Source: an uncultured Solirubrobacteraceae bacterium
GTDB taxonomy: Bacteria > Actinomycetota > Thermoleophilia > Solirubrobacterales > Solirubrobacteraceae
Assembly: GCA_902806215.1 (NCBI GenBank)
Contig: CADCVT010000025.1
Coordinates: 1 to 24,691, forward strand
DNA: 24,691 nt
Direction: 5' to 3'
Each line of letters begins with the position of its first letter. Within the stretch, counting starts at the first letter, position 1. The notes under the pieces are model-generated. The model did no database searches, was not told the origin of the DNA, and saw nothing but the letters and a program-made list of their open reading frames with translations. This document shows, piece after piece, positions 15,378 through 22,201 of this stretch. A program made the position numbers and the translations under genes.

Positions 15378-15860
15378 GTGACCGAAGCAGACGACCGGCG
15401 CAAGTCCAAGAAGCTCACGCGCACCGAGATCATGGCGATGGTCGGTGGACTGGTTCTCGCCTTCTCGCTGACGCTCAACTGGTACAACGCCAAGAACGAG
15501 AACGCCACCATCAATGGTGAGAAGGGCCCGATCGACGTGACGGGCTGGGCGTCGCATCCGACCATGCGCTGGCTGCTCGTCGCCGCCGCGGCCGCGCCGT
15601 TCATTCTCGCCTACATCATCATCCGCGGCCACCAGCTGTCGTGGGCGCGCGGCGAGATGACCGCGGTCGTCGCGATCGCCGCGTTCGGGCTGATCGGGTA
15701 CAGCGGGCTGATCGACCGTCCCGGCGAGCCGGGCAACTCGCTCATCGGGCTGCAGTGGGGCTGGCTCGTCGCGGTCGCCGGCACCCTGCTGATGCTCATC
15801 GGCAGCGCCTTGCGTGCGTCCGAGGTCGAACGCAAGCGCAAGCCACCAGGAGTCCTGTAG
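15378..15860 (+). CDS. Four-helix membrane protein of unknown function
   Basis: This 160-residue protein starts at GTG 15378, with GGAG about 15 bp upstream. A charged cytoplasmic N-terminus (DDRRKSKKLTRTE) is followed by four hydrophobic segments near residues 18-35, 60-78, 92-108 and 120-138, and a basic tail (ERKRKPP). The loop between helices 1 and 2 contains NWYNAKNENATINGEKGP and a conserved-looking T-G-W. No enzymatic motif is seen. It is probably cotranscribed with the glycoside hydrolase gene. Its stop overlaps a CAGGA-g-TCCTG inverted repeat (15847-15857), and the 164-nt palindromic element begins two bases after the stop. Confidence 0.75.
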   Translation: MTEADDRRKSKKLTRTEIMAMVGGLVLAFSLTLNWYNAKNENATINGEKGPIDVTGWASHPTMRWLLVAAAAAPFILAYIIIRGHQLSWARGEMTAVVAIAAFGLIGYSGLIDRPGEPGNSLIGLQWGWLVAVAGTLLMLIGSALRASEVERKRKPPGVL

Positions 15861-15861
15861 T

Positions 15862-16025
15862 AGTGGCCCCTCCTGCACGCCCTGGCGCGCCTGGACGACC
15901 GCTGATCACCGCCTGGCGTCGTCCTCGACCGCTCGAAATGCCAGAGGCATTCCTTCGGGTCTGCGTCCTCGCCAGCCGGCGCCAGCGATCGCCCAGACAC
16001 GCCACGGCGTACAGGAGTGACCACT
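15862..16025. repeat. 164-nt imperfect palindrome spanning the glpX leader
   Basis: The whole gap between the membrane-protein gene and glpX is one inverted structure. AGTGG (15862-15866) pairs with CCACT (16021-16025). The 35-nt arm 15870-15904 pairs with 15983-16017 at 29 of 35 positions. CTGGCG (15913-15918) pairs with CGCCAG (15970-15975), GACC (15927-15930) with GGTC (15958-15961), and AATGCC (15937-15942) with GGCATT (15946-15951) around a 3-nt loop. Five of the six arm differences are transitions that give G-U pairs in a minus-strand RNA but A-C clashes in a plus-strand RNA. It could encode a minus-strand structured RNA, be a MITE/REP-like element, or act as a plus-strand switch masking the glpX ribosome-binding site. 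Confidence 0.75.
16012..16017 (+). promoter_or_regulatory. glpX ribosome-binding site inside palindrome arm
   Basis: CAGGAG lies 9 nt before the glpX ATG at 16027. It is exactly complementary to CTCCTG at 15870-15875, the start of the left arm, so a folded plus-strand leader would bury it. Confidence 0.65.
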
Positions 16026-16026
16026 G

Positions 16027-17052
16027 ATGTCAGGCATCGAGCACCACGTCCTGGAAGAGCGGGCGGACAGTCGTCCTGACCGCAACCTCGCGCTCGAGCT
16101 CGTGCGCGTGACCGAGGCGGCCGCGCTCGCCGCCGCGCGCTGGGTCGGACGCGGCGACAAGATCGCCGCCGACCAGGCCGCGGTCGACGCGATGCGGCTC
16201 GTCCTCGACACGGTCCAGATGGACGGCATCGTCGTCATCGGCGAGGGCGAGAAGGACGAGGCGCCCATGCTCTACAACGGCGAGGCCATCGGCGACGGCT
16301 CGTCGCCCGCGACCGACATCGCCGTCGACCCGCTCGAGGGCACGACGCTCTGCGCCAGGGGCATGCCGAACGCGCTCGCGGTGATCGCGCTCGCCGAGCG
16401 CGGCTCGATGTTCGATCCCGGCCCGTGCGTCTACATGGAGAAGCTCGCGGGCGGATCGGCGATCGCCGACCTGCTCGACCTCGACAAGCCGATCGCCGAG
16501 ATCCTCGGGCTCATCGCCGAGCGCAAGGAGATCGAGATCGGCGACGTGATGGTGGTCGTGCTCGACCGCCCGCGCCACGCCGACGGCATCCAGGCGATCC
16601 GCGACGCAGGCGCGCGCGTGCGGCTCATCTCCGACGGCGACGTCTCCGCCGCGATGCTCGCCGTCAGCGAGAACTCGCCCGTCGATCTGCTGTGGGGCGT
16701 CGGCGGTACGCCCGAGGGCGTCATCTCCGCCGCCGCGCTGAAGTGCATGGGCGGCCAGATCGTCGGCCGGCTGTGGCCGCGCGACGAGGAGGAGCGCGCG
16801 GCGGCGATCGAGGGCGGCTACGACCTCGACAAGCAGCTGACCGCCGACGACCTCATCAAGTCCGACGACTGCTTCTTCTCCGCGACCGGCGTGACCGACG
16901 GCGACGTCCTTCAGGGCGTGCGCTACCAGGGCGCGCGCGGCGCGTCGACCGAGTCGCTCGTCATGCGCTCGCGCTCGGGCACGGTCCGGCGCGTCGCAGC
17001 GCGCCACGACCGCACGAAGCTCCGTGCGGTCACCGGCGCGCGCTACGGCTGA
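16027..17052 (+). CDS. glpX: Class II fructose-1,6-bisphosphatase
   Basis: This 341-residue GlpX homologue hydrolyses fructose-1,6-bisphosphate to fructose-6-phosphate and phosphate, the committed step of gluconeogenesis, and is commonly the main FBPase in actinobacteria. Metal- and substrate-binding motifs of the Li+-sensitive phosphatase fold are seen: DGIVVIGEGEKDEAPML (residues 66-82), ATDIAVDPLEGTTLCA (95-110), then LISDGDVSAA, WGVGGTPEGVISAAALKCMGG and FSATGVTDGD. Length is normal. The ATG at 16027 has a good CAGGAG ribosome-binding site, itself inside the long palindrome. The gene overlaps the convergent membrane-anchored protein gene by 10 bp. Confidence 0.97.
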   Translation: MSGIEHHVLEERADSRPDRNLALELVRVTEAAALAAARWVGRGDKIAADQAAVDAMRLVLDTVQMDGIVVIGEGEKDEAPMLYNGEAIGDGSSPATDIAVDPLEGTTLCARGMPNALAVIALAERGSMFDPGPCVYMEKLAGGSAIADLLDLDKPIAEILGLIAERKEIEIGDVMVVVLDRPRHADGIQAIRDAGARVRLISDGDVSAAMLAVSENSPVDLLWGVGGTPEGVISAAALKCMGGQIVGRLWPRDEEERAAAIEGGYDLDKQLTADDLIKSDDCFFSATGVTDGDVLQGVRYQGARGASTESLVMRSRSGTVRRVAARHDRTKLRAVTGARYG

Positions 17053-17810
17053 ACGGCCCCGGCTCCCGAGCGCTCCGCCGTCTGCTGCTCGGTCTGCTCG
17101 CGGGCGGGCACGGGATCGGGCAGGTCGTCGATGTCCTTGAAGCGCCCGACGCGCGACTCGGCGAAGTCCAGGCGCGCGAGGCTCCTGAGGAAGCCGTGCG
17201 TGACGAGGACATGGATGCGCGACTGGGTGTTCTCGTAGACCCAGCGGCTGATCGTGCTCGCGATCGCCGGATAGAAGTTCGCGACCTCGACCTCGACGTG
17301 GACGATGCTCGAGCCGGGGTAGTCCTGGGACTCCCTGCGCTGCACGTCGATCTCGAGGTAGCCGGCGCCGCCGCGGCCCTGCTTGGCGACGAGGATCCCG
17401 CGCTCGATGCGCCAGCGCACGATGCCGCGCTGGCCGTCCATCTCGTACTCGGGCTCCTTGAACGTCAGGAGCGGGATGAGGCCGAACGCCTTGACCTGCC
17501 GGCCGTCGACCTCGTAGTCGATGCGGACGATCCCGAGCGTCGCGCGGGTGAGGAATCGCCAGTACGTGCGCGCGAGGCGCTCGAGGTGGCGCGGGTTCCA
17601 GATCCGCTCGACCTCGTCATCGGGAAGGATCAGGTCGGCCTCCTGGACGCTGCGCACGCCGCACTTCGGGTCGTTGACCGTGTGCTCGCGGGCGGTGACG
17701 ATGAGCGCGTGGCCGACGCGCTTGGGTCGGTTGAGCAGGTACGCGAGGGTGCCGGTGACGAGCGCCAGCAGCCCCGCGACGCTAGCCCAGAGCCGCGCGG
17801 ACGGCGTCAT
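17043..17810 (-). CDS. Membrane-anchored protein of unknown function (255 aa)
   Basis: A single N-terminal membrane helix (about residues 8-26) precedes a soluble domain of about 200 residues and a hydrophilic Gln/Glu/Ala-rich tail. The domain has several beta-strand-like segments (LGIVRIDYEVDGRQVKAFG, GIVRWRIERGILV, SIVHVEVEVANFYPAI), then helices (HVLVTHGFLRSLARLDF). The profile resembles an SRPBCC/START-like lipid-binding sheet-plus-helix fold, but I cannot assign it. The start at ATG 17810 overlaps the end of the upstream NAD(P)-binding gene by 29 bp, so the two are almost certainly an operon. The 3' end overlaps glpX by 10 bp. Confidence 0.75.
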   Translation of the reverse strand: MTPSARLWASVAGLLALVTGTLAYLLNRPKRVGHALIVTAREHTVNDPKCGVRSVQEADLILPDDEVERIWNPRHLERLARTYWRFLTRATLGIVRIDYEVDGRQVKAFGLIPLLTFKEPEYEMDGQRGIVRWRIERGILVAKQGRGGAGYLEIDVQRRESQDYPGSSIVHVEVEVANFYPAIASTISRWVYENTQSRIHVLVTHGFLRSLARLDFAESRVGRFKDIDDLPDPVPAREQTEQQTAERSGAGAVQP

Positions 17811-18645
17811 CGAAGCCCTTCGGGTCGTCGTTCAGTCCGGGGGGAGGTGGGTTCTTCACGATCATCTCTGCCGACAAGCCTTCCACCAACGGGCGTGCGA
17901 GGGTCGCGTCGACCGGTGTCACGAAGCCGACCCAGTACGAGCTCAGGCGCGGGGTGAGCACGGGGACGGACACCACGGGTCGCTTCCGCAGCCCGCTGAT
18001 CGCCGCGAAGCGTTCCATCATCTCGCGGTAGCTCAGCACGTCGGCACCGCCGAGCTCGACCTCGCGCGGCGGATCCTCGTGCGTCGCCAGCGCGGCCAGC
18101 GCCCTGACGACGTCGGTGACGGCGATCGGCTGGGTGCGCGTGTCGATCCACCGCGGGGTCACCATCGCCGGGAGCCGCTCGACGAGGGAGCGCAGCATGG
18201 TGAACGACGCGCTTCCTTCGCCGATGACCATCGCGGCACGGACGTGGACGGTCTCCTCGACGTAGTCGGCGAGGATCGTGGCGACCTCCTCGCGGCTCTC
18301 GAGGTGCTTCGACTCGCCCTTGAGCCCGCCGAGGTAGACCACCCGCTTGACCCCCTGGCGGCTGGCGGCCTCGCCGAACGCCCGCGCGCCCTTGCGGTCG
18401 CGCTCCTCGAAGTCGGTCTCCTTGCCGCCCATGCTGTGGACGAGGTAGTAGGCGACGTCGACGCCGTCGAGCGCCTCGTCGAGGCCGTCTCCGCTGATCA
18501 CGTCGCCCTTGAAGACGGGCACGGGCAGGTTCGCGCGGTCGGGGTTGCGCGCCAGGGCGCGCACGTCGAGGCCCGCGTCGAGCAACGGCTGCAGCAGCGT
18601 TCCCCCGACGTAGCCGGTGGCTCCGGTGACCAGGACGGTCGTCAT
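17782..18645 (-). CDS. NAD(P)-binding atypical SDR / epimerase-like protein
   Basis: This 287-residue Rossmann protein begins MTTVLVTGATGYVGG, the TGxxGxxG motif of atypical/extended SDRs of the NDUFA9/NmrA-like type. Further marks are VRALARNPDR (cofactor-specificity strand), the segment DVAYYLVHSMGG, RVVYLGGLKGE in place of the usual YxxxK region, and the substrate-half segment TQPIAVTDVVRAL. Such proteins may be real reductases/epimerases, quinone-complex subunits or regulators. No canonical YxxxK is evident, so catalysis is uncertain. The start at ATG 18645 has GGAGA 8 nt upstream. It is divergent from the MerR-DICT gene over a 77-bp gap and overlaps the downstream membrane-anchored gene. 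A pairing of NAD(P)-binding protein with a possible SRPBCC protein would fit lipid or quinone metabolism, but that is inference. Confidence 0.88.
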   Translation of the reverse strand: MTTVLVTGATGYVGGTLLQPLLDAGLDVRALARNPDRANLPVPVFKGDVISGDGLDEALDGVDVAYYLVHSMGGKETDFEERDRKGARAFGEAASRQGVKRVVYLGGLKGESKHLESREEVATILADYVEETVHVRAAMVIGEGSASFTMLRSLVERLPAMVTPRWIDTRTQPIAVTDVVRALAALATHEDPPREVELGGADVLSYREMMERFAAISGLRKRPVVSVPVLTPRLSSYWVGFVTPVDATLARPLVEGLSAEMIVKNPPPPGLNDDPKGFDDAVRAALG

Positions 18646-18679
18646 CGCTCGTTCTCCATACCCCGATGTACGGACGAGA

Positions 18680-18710
18680 GTGAACCTCCGACTGCGGATG
18701 CTCGTACCGT
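18680..18710 (+). promoter_or_regulatory. MerR-style promoter with 19-bp spacer and internal dyad
   Basis: GTGAAC (18680-18685) and TACCGT (18705-18710) are separated by 19 bp, the over-long spacing typical of MerR-controlled promoters. Inside the spacer TCCG-actg-CGGA (18687-18698) forms a short dyad. The MerR-DICT ATG lies 12 bp downstream. The hexamers match consensus only weakly, so this is a plausible autoregulatory promoter, not a proven one. Confidence 0.4.
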
Positions 18711-18722
18711 GGGCACAACTTC

Positions 18723-19583
18723 ATGGCAGAGCTCGCCATCAGAGAGGTCGCAGAGCGGACCGGCATCGCGGCCGGGACCATCCGCATGTGGGAGCAGCGG
18801 TACGGCTTCCCCGACCCCGACCGCACCGCGTCCGGCTACCGCCGCTACTCCGACGACGACGTCGAGTCGCTGCGCCGTGTCGCCTCCTTCCGGCGGCTCG
18901 GGCTGTCGATCCCGGCGGCGATCGAGCGCGTCCGCGGCGCGGCCGAGGAGCCTGAGCGGCCCTCGATCTTCGCTGCCGTCGCGAACATCGACGCGATGGC
19001 GCGGCCGCAGCTGCTGCGCAAGAAGACGCTCGTGGCGATCTCGCGGGCCATCGAGCACGAGACGCTCGCCTCGGCGACCGCGCCCATCCTCTTCGGCGCG
19101 TTCCAGCACGAGCAGGCCTACCGCCAGGTCGAGACCCGATGGAAGCGGCTCGCGCGCCAGGCCGACGCGACGACGGTGTTCGCGGACTTCTCGGCGCAGT
19201 CGTCGGGCGGCGGCAACGGCAGCGGCAAGACGCCGGTGGAGATGCCCATCGACCTCGATGACGCGATCGGCAACGAGTGGGCGGTCATCGTCGACGCGCC
19301 GGGCTACTGCGCGTGCCTGCTCGGATGGGAGCACCCGCGGGAGGTCACCGCGATGGGCCCCGACGACGACAAGCGGCGCTTCGAGGCGATCTGGACGGTC
19401 CACCCGCGCGCGGTGCGCCGGGCGGCCGAGGTGGCGTCGAAGCTCGTCGGGCAGCTCGACCCGGAGTACGGCGGTGCGCTCGAGGCGCTCCTGGCCGACC
19501 GGCCGCTGGCGACCGAGCAGCCGGCGCCCGCGCTGACGTCGCTGACGAACCGCGCGATGGCCTACATCGACGCGCAGCACTAG
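18723..19583 (+). CDS. MerR-family regulator with C-terminal DICT sensory domain
   Basis: This 286-residue protein has an N-terminal MerR winged helix (residues ~1-72: IREVAERTGIAAGTIRMWEQRYGFPDPDRTASGYRRYS...DV). A linker and a DICT-like domain (~85-240) follow, marked by LVAISRAIEHETLA, ILFGAFQHEQAYRQVETRWKRLARQAD, VFADF, EWAVIVDAPGYCACLLGWEHP and a RRFEAIWTVHPRAVRRA helix. DICT domains are sensory modules named from diguanylate cyclases and two-component systems and are often associated with light-responsive proteins; the ligand is unknown. A Ser/Gly/Asn-rich insert (SSGGGNGSGK) lies in the domain. The likely target is its own promoter and the divergent NAD(P)-binding operon, across a 77-bp gap carrying a dyad. 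The start at ATG 18723 has no clear Shine-Dalgarno. Confidence 0.9.
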   Translation: MAELAIREVAERTGIAAGTIRMWEQRYGFPDPDRTASGYRRYSDDDVESLRRVASFRRLGLSIPAAIERVRGAAEEPERPSIFAAVANIDAMARPQLLRKKTLVAISRAIEHETLASATAPILFGAFQHEQAYRQVETRWKRLARQADATTVFADFSAQSSGGGNGSGKTPVEMPIDLDDAIGNEWAVIVDAPGYCACLLGWEHPREVTAMGPDDDKRRFEAIWTVHPRAVRRAAEVASKLVGQLDPEYGGALEALLADRPLATEQPAPALTSLTNRAMAYIDAQH

Positions 19584-19593
19584 CGCTTTCGTT

Positions 19594-20775
19594 CTAGATC
19601 AGCTCGACGACGACCTCGTCGCCCGCGCGTGCGGCGCCGTCGCCGGCGGTGACGATCGCGAGGCCGTGGGCGTTGAGCATGCTCCGCAGCTGGTGCGATC
19701 CCTGCGGCCCGGTGGGCGTGGCGTTGCGCTCCTCGTCGAGGCTGACCCGTAGGGCCTCGTCGCGCCCGGGGTTGCGCGGGATGTCCTGCGTGAGCCGGGC
19801 GCGGATGCGGGTCGTCGTCGGATCGGCCCCCTGCGCCTTCGCGAGCGCGGGGCGGACGAAGAGCAGGAACGTCACCATCGCGCTCACCGGGTTGCCCGGG
19901 AGGCCGAAGACGAGCTTGTCGTCCTTCGTGCCGAACCAGGTCGGCTTGCCCGGCCGCAGCGCGACGCGCCAGAAGCGCTGCTCGACGCCGTGGTGGTCGA
20001 GCGCGGGCTTGACGTGGTCGTGCGGGCCGACGGAGACGCCGCCGGAGAGGATGAGGACGTCAGCGGCCTGGAGCGCGCCCTTGATGGCCTGGCGGGTCGT
20101 GTGCGGGTCGTCCGCGACGACCTGTCTGAGCGTCACGTCGCCGTAGGCCGCGGTCGCGAGCGCGCCGAGCGTGATGCCGTTGGACTCGTGGATCTGGCCG
20201 GGGCCGAGCTCCGCGCCGGGCGGGCGCAGCTCGTCGCCCGTGGAGAGGACGGCGACGCGTGGGATGAGGCTGCAGGTGACGCTCGCGCGGCCGGCGATGA
20301 CGGCGACGCCGAGCTCGGCGGCGTGGAGTCGCGTGCCATGGTGCAGCACGGTCTGGCCCCGTTCGACGTCTTCGCCCGAGCGGCGCAGGTGCTGGGCGGG
20401 CGGGACGTCGGCGTTCGTGACGATCGCGCCGTCCTCTTCGGTGACCTGCTCGACCGGGATGACGCCGCCCTCGCCGTGCGGCACGACGGCGCCGGTGGAG
20501 ACGCGGACGGCCTCGCCCTCCCGCGGCGGAGCGTCGGCGGGGGCCCCGGCCCGCGACTCGCCGACGATCGTCAGGCGCCGGCCCGCGGGGCCGGGGACGA
20601 CGATGAACCCGTCCATCGCGCTGTTGTCGAACGAGGGGACGTCGCGGTCGGCCACGACGTCCTCGGCCAGCACGCGCCCGAGCGCCCGGTCGACCGGGAC
20701 GTCCTCGGTCCCGAGCGGCACGACGGAGTCGAGCACGACCGACCGAGCGGCGTCGATGGAGAGAAGATCAGCCAA
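19594..20775 (-). CDS. moeA: Molybdopterin molybdotransferase MoeA
   Basis: This 393-residue MoeA homologue inserts molybdate into adenylylated molybdopterin, the last step of molybdenum-cofactor synthesis. The family landmarks occur in order: GRVLAEDVVADRDVPSFDNSAMDGF near the N-terminus, STGAVVPHGEGGVIPVE, VAVLSTGDEL, DVLILSGGVSVGPHDHVKPAL, FGLPGNPVSAMVTF, and a C-terminal domain ending NAHGLAIV...GDEVVVEL. I place the start at TTG 20775 (LADLLSIDAARS), 12 bp after AGGA, because the frame upstream is open only through tandem repeat DNA that would add unrelated Cys/Gly/Ser/Pro-rich sequence. No other mo-genes are adjacent. Five hairpin repeats immediately upstream would lie in its 5' UTR or promoter. 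Confidence 0.95.
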   Translation of the reverse strand: MADLLSIDAARSVVLDSVVPLGTEDVPVDRALGRVLAEDVVADRDVPSFDNSAMDGFIVVPGPAGRRLTIVGESRAGAPADAPPREGEAVRVSTGAVVPHGEGGVIPVEQVTEEDGAIVTNADVPPAQHLRRSGEDVERGQTVLHHGTRLHAAELGVAVIAGRASVTCSLIPRVAVLSTGDELRPPGAELGPGQIHESNGITLGALATAAYGDVTLRQVVADDPHTTRQAIKGALQAADVLILSGGVSVGPHDHVKPALDHHGVEQRFWRVALRPGKPTWFGTKDDKLVFGLPGNPVSAMVTFLLFVRPALAKAQGADPTTTRIRARLTQDIPRNPGRDEALRVSLDEERNATPTGPQGSHQLRSMLNAHGLAIVTAGDGAARAGDEVVVELI

Positions 20776-20800
20776 GAGGCGGCAGATCCTCGCAAAGGAC

Positions 20801-20957
20801 CTTGTGCGGGGACTGTCCCCACACGAAGTCCGAGCTTGTGCGGGGACTGTCCCCACACGAAGTCCGAGCTTGTGCGGGGACTGTCCCCACACGAAGTCCG
20901 AGCTTGTGCGGGGACTGTCCCCGCACAAACCGCCGCTTGTGCGGGGACTGTCCCCGC
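20801..20957. repeat. Five tandem 34-bp hairpin repeats between moeA and a GGDEF-like gene
   Basis: Three identical 34-bp units lie at 20801-20834, 20835-20868 and 20869-20902. A fourth variant unit (20903-20935, 33 bp) and a partial fifth (20936-20957) follow. Every unit begins CTTGTGCGGGGACTGTCCCC, and its core GGGGACTGTCCCC is a palindrome except at the central base. In the fourth unit the stem is perfect over 11 bp (TTGTGCGGGGA-ctg-TCCCCGCACAA, 20904-20928). In units 1-3 the one non-Watson-Crick position is A-C in plus-strand RNA but G-U in minus-strand RNA, the direction of moeA. The units could be an operator array phased at about three helical turns, a chain of leader hairpins, or a REP-like element. 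Confidence 0.92.
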
Positions 20958-20992
20958 CTTCCCGTCCGCCCTGACCGGTTTCCTACGCGGGC

Positions 20993-22192
20993 ATGGCCGC
21001 CTCCCCGCTTGGCCGCCGCCGTTCGCGGCCGGTCGCTGACGCCCCCGTGCTCGACGGGTCGGCGCTCGCGAAGGCGTGGTTGGTCGAGCTCGTCGCGTCG
21101 GCGACGCTCGAGCGGGCGGCGGCCGTTCCCGGCCCGCGGTTCGCGGAGGATGCTCCCGCGTTGTGCGCCGGCGTGGCCGCGGCGCTGTCGAGCGACGTGG
21201 CGTTCGGCGACCTCGAGCCGGGTGGAGCGCTCGCGCCGCTGGCCGCGGGAGCCGCAGGGCTCGCCGCTGCCCGCGACGCGCTGGAGGCCGTGACCGCGCT
21301 GGAGGCGCTCCGTGCGTCGGTGTGGGCGGAGATCGTCGACGCGCCCGACCGGCCGTCGCCGGCGGCGATCGCGGAGCTGGCCGACCGCCTCGCGGCCGTC
21401 GTCGCGACGCTGACCGCAGCGAGCCTCGAACAGGGCGGTCCCCCGCAGAGAATCCGTCCCGGCGACCGTGGCCCGCTCGCCGCGGTGCTCAGGGGGCGCC
21501 CGTCCGACCAGCGGCCGGAGCCGTCGGCCGCCGCGCCCGAGCTGGTCGAGGCTGATCGCTTCGCCCCGCCGGAGCCTTCCGATGTCGGTTGGTTCGCGCC
21601 GCGGGAGCCGGACGCCGAGCCGCGGGTTCCTTCCGACGACCCGCCGCCGCCGCCGCTGTCGGTCGTTCCCGACGACGTGTCGGTGTCGCGGCTCTACGGG
21701 CTCGTCGAGGACTCGCGGGTCGAGGACGCGAGCGCCTACTCCGCTCGGCGGCTCGCTCCGTGGACCGCGGCGATCGAGCGGCGGCTGATTCGCCACCGCG
21801 AGGACGGCCTGGCGTTCTCGGTGCTCTGCGTCGAGCTCGTGGACCTCGACCGGCTCGTCGCGTCGGATCGCGACGGCGACGTCACCGCGCTGCTCGAAGC
21901 CGCCGAGGCCGGCATGTGCGCGCAGCTGCGCCCGGCCGACGCGCTCGTGCGCGAGCGGCCCGGGCGGTACTGGCTCACCACGCCGGAGACCGACGGCGAC
22001 GAGGCGCGCGTGCTCGCGCACCGCATCGTCGCCGGCGTCGCGGCCGCGCCCGGCCACCGCGGGGCGGCGTTGCAGGCCGCGGTCGGCGTCGCGACCTGCC
22101 CGTTCGACGGCGTGGACGCGGGAGAGCTCGAGAACCGCGCGGAGGAAGGCCTCTTCGCGGCTCGCGCCGCAGGCGTGCGCGTCGCGCCTTAG
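20993..22192 (+). CDS. Protein with degenerate GGDEF domain
   Basis: This 399-residue protein has three parts. The N-terminal region (~20-145) is Ala/Leu-rich and helical, possibly a globin-like or RsbR-type sensor. Residues ~150-245 form a Pro/Glu/Asp-rich disordered linker that includes a run of prolines. Residues ~270-399 follow the GGDEF fold: SVLCVELVDLDRLV, CAQLRPADALVRERPGRYWLTTPE, RIVAGVAA, QAAVGVATCPFDGVDAGELENRAEEGLFAARAAG. The signature RxGGDEF is replaced by R-E-R-P-G-R-Y-W, so cyclase activity is not expected. Such domains can bind c-di-GMP or GTP as effectors or act only in signalling contacts. The start is ATG 20993, just beyond the tandem repeats, with no Shine-Dalgarno. Its stop shares the palindrome TAGCGGCCGCTA with the convergent RlpA-like gene. 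Confidence 0.75.
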   Translation: MAASPLGRRRSRPVADAPVLDGSALAKAWLVELVASATLERAAAVPGPRFAEDAPALCAGVAAALSSDVAFGDLEPGGALAPLAAGAAGLAAARDALEAVTALEALRASVWAEIVDAPDRPSPAAIAELADRLAAVVATLTAASLEQGGPPQRIRPGDRGPLAAVLRGRPSDQRPEPSAAAPELVEADRFAPPEPSDVGWFAPREPDAEPRVPSDDPPPPPLSVVPDDVSVSRLYGLVEDSRVEDASAYSARRLAPWTAAIERRLIRHREDGLAFSVLCVELVDLDRLVASDRDGDVTALLEAAEAGMCAQLRPADALVRERPGRYWLTTPETDGDEARVLAHRIVAGVAAAPGHRGAALQAAVGVATCPFDGVDAGELENRAEEGLFAARAAGVRVAP

Positions 22193-22201
22193 CGGCCGCT
22201 A
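22190..22201. other. 12-bp palindrome carrying both convergent stop codons
   Basis: TAGCGGCCGCTA contains the TAG of the GGDEF-like gene at its left end and, on the other strand, the TAG of the RlpA-like gene at its right end. It is symmetric and compact; a role as a transcription end is possible but the stem is short. Confidence 0.6.

Noticed and set aside
15814..16020. Small plus- or minus-strand proteins in the glpX leader
   Set aside because: The frames are short, have no ribosome-binding sites, and their repeated peptide (S-C-T-P-W-R) simply reflects the inverted repeat.
20776..20928. Extension of MoeA upstream through the tandem repeats
   Set aside because: The added residues are repeat-derived and lack MoeA similarity. 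The repeats are open in several frames, so openness is not evidence of coding.
20801..20957. CRISPR array
   Set aside because: The 34-bp units abut without variable spacers, each unit is itself the repeat, and no cas genes are present.
20776..20992. Molybdenum-cofactor riboswitch before moeA
   Set aside because: The space is filled by tandem hairpin repeats and shows none of the multi-stem Moco aptamer pattern I could recognise.
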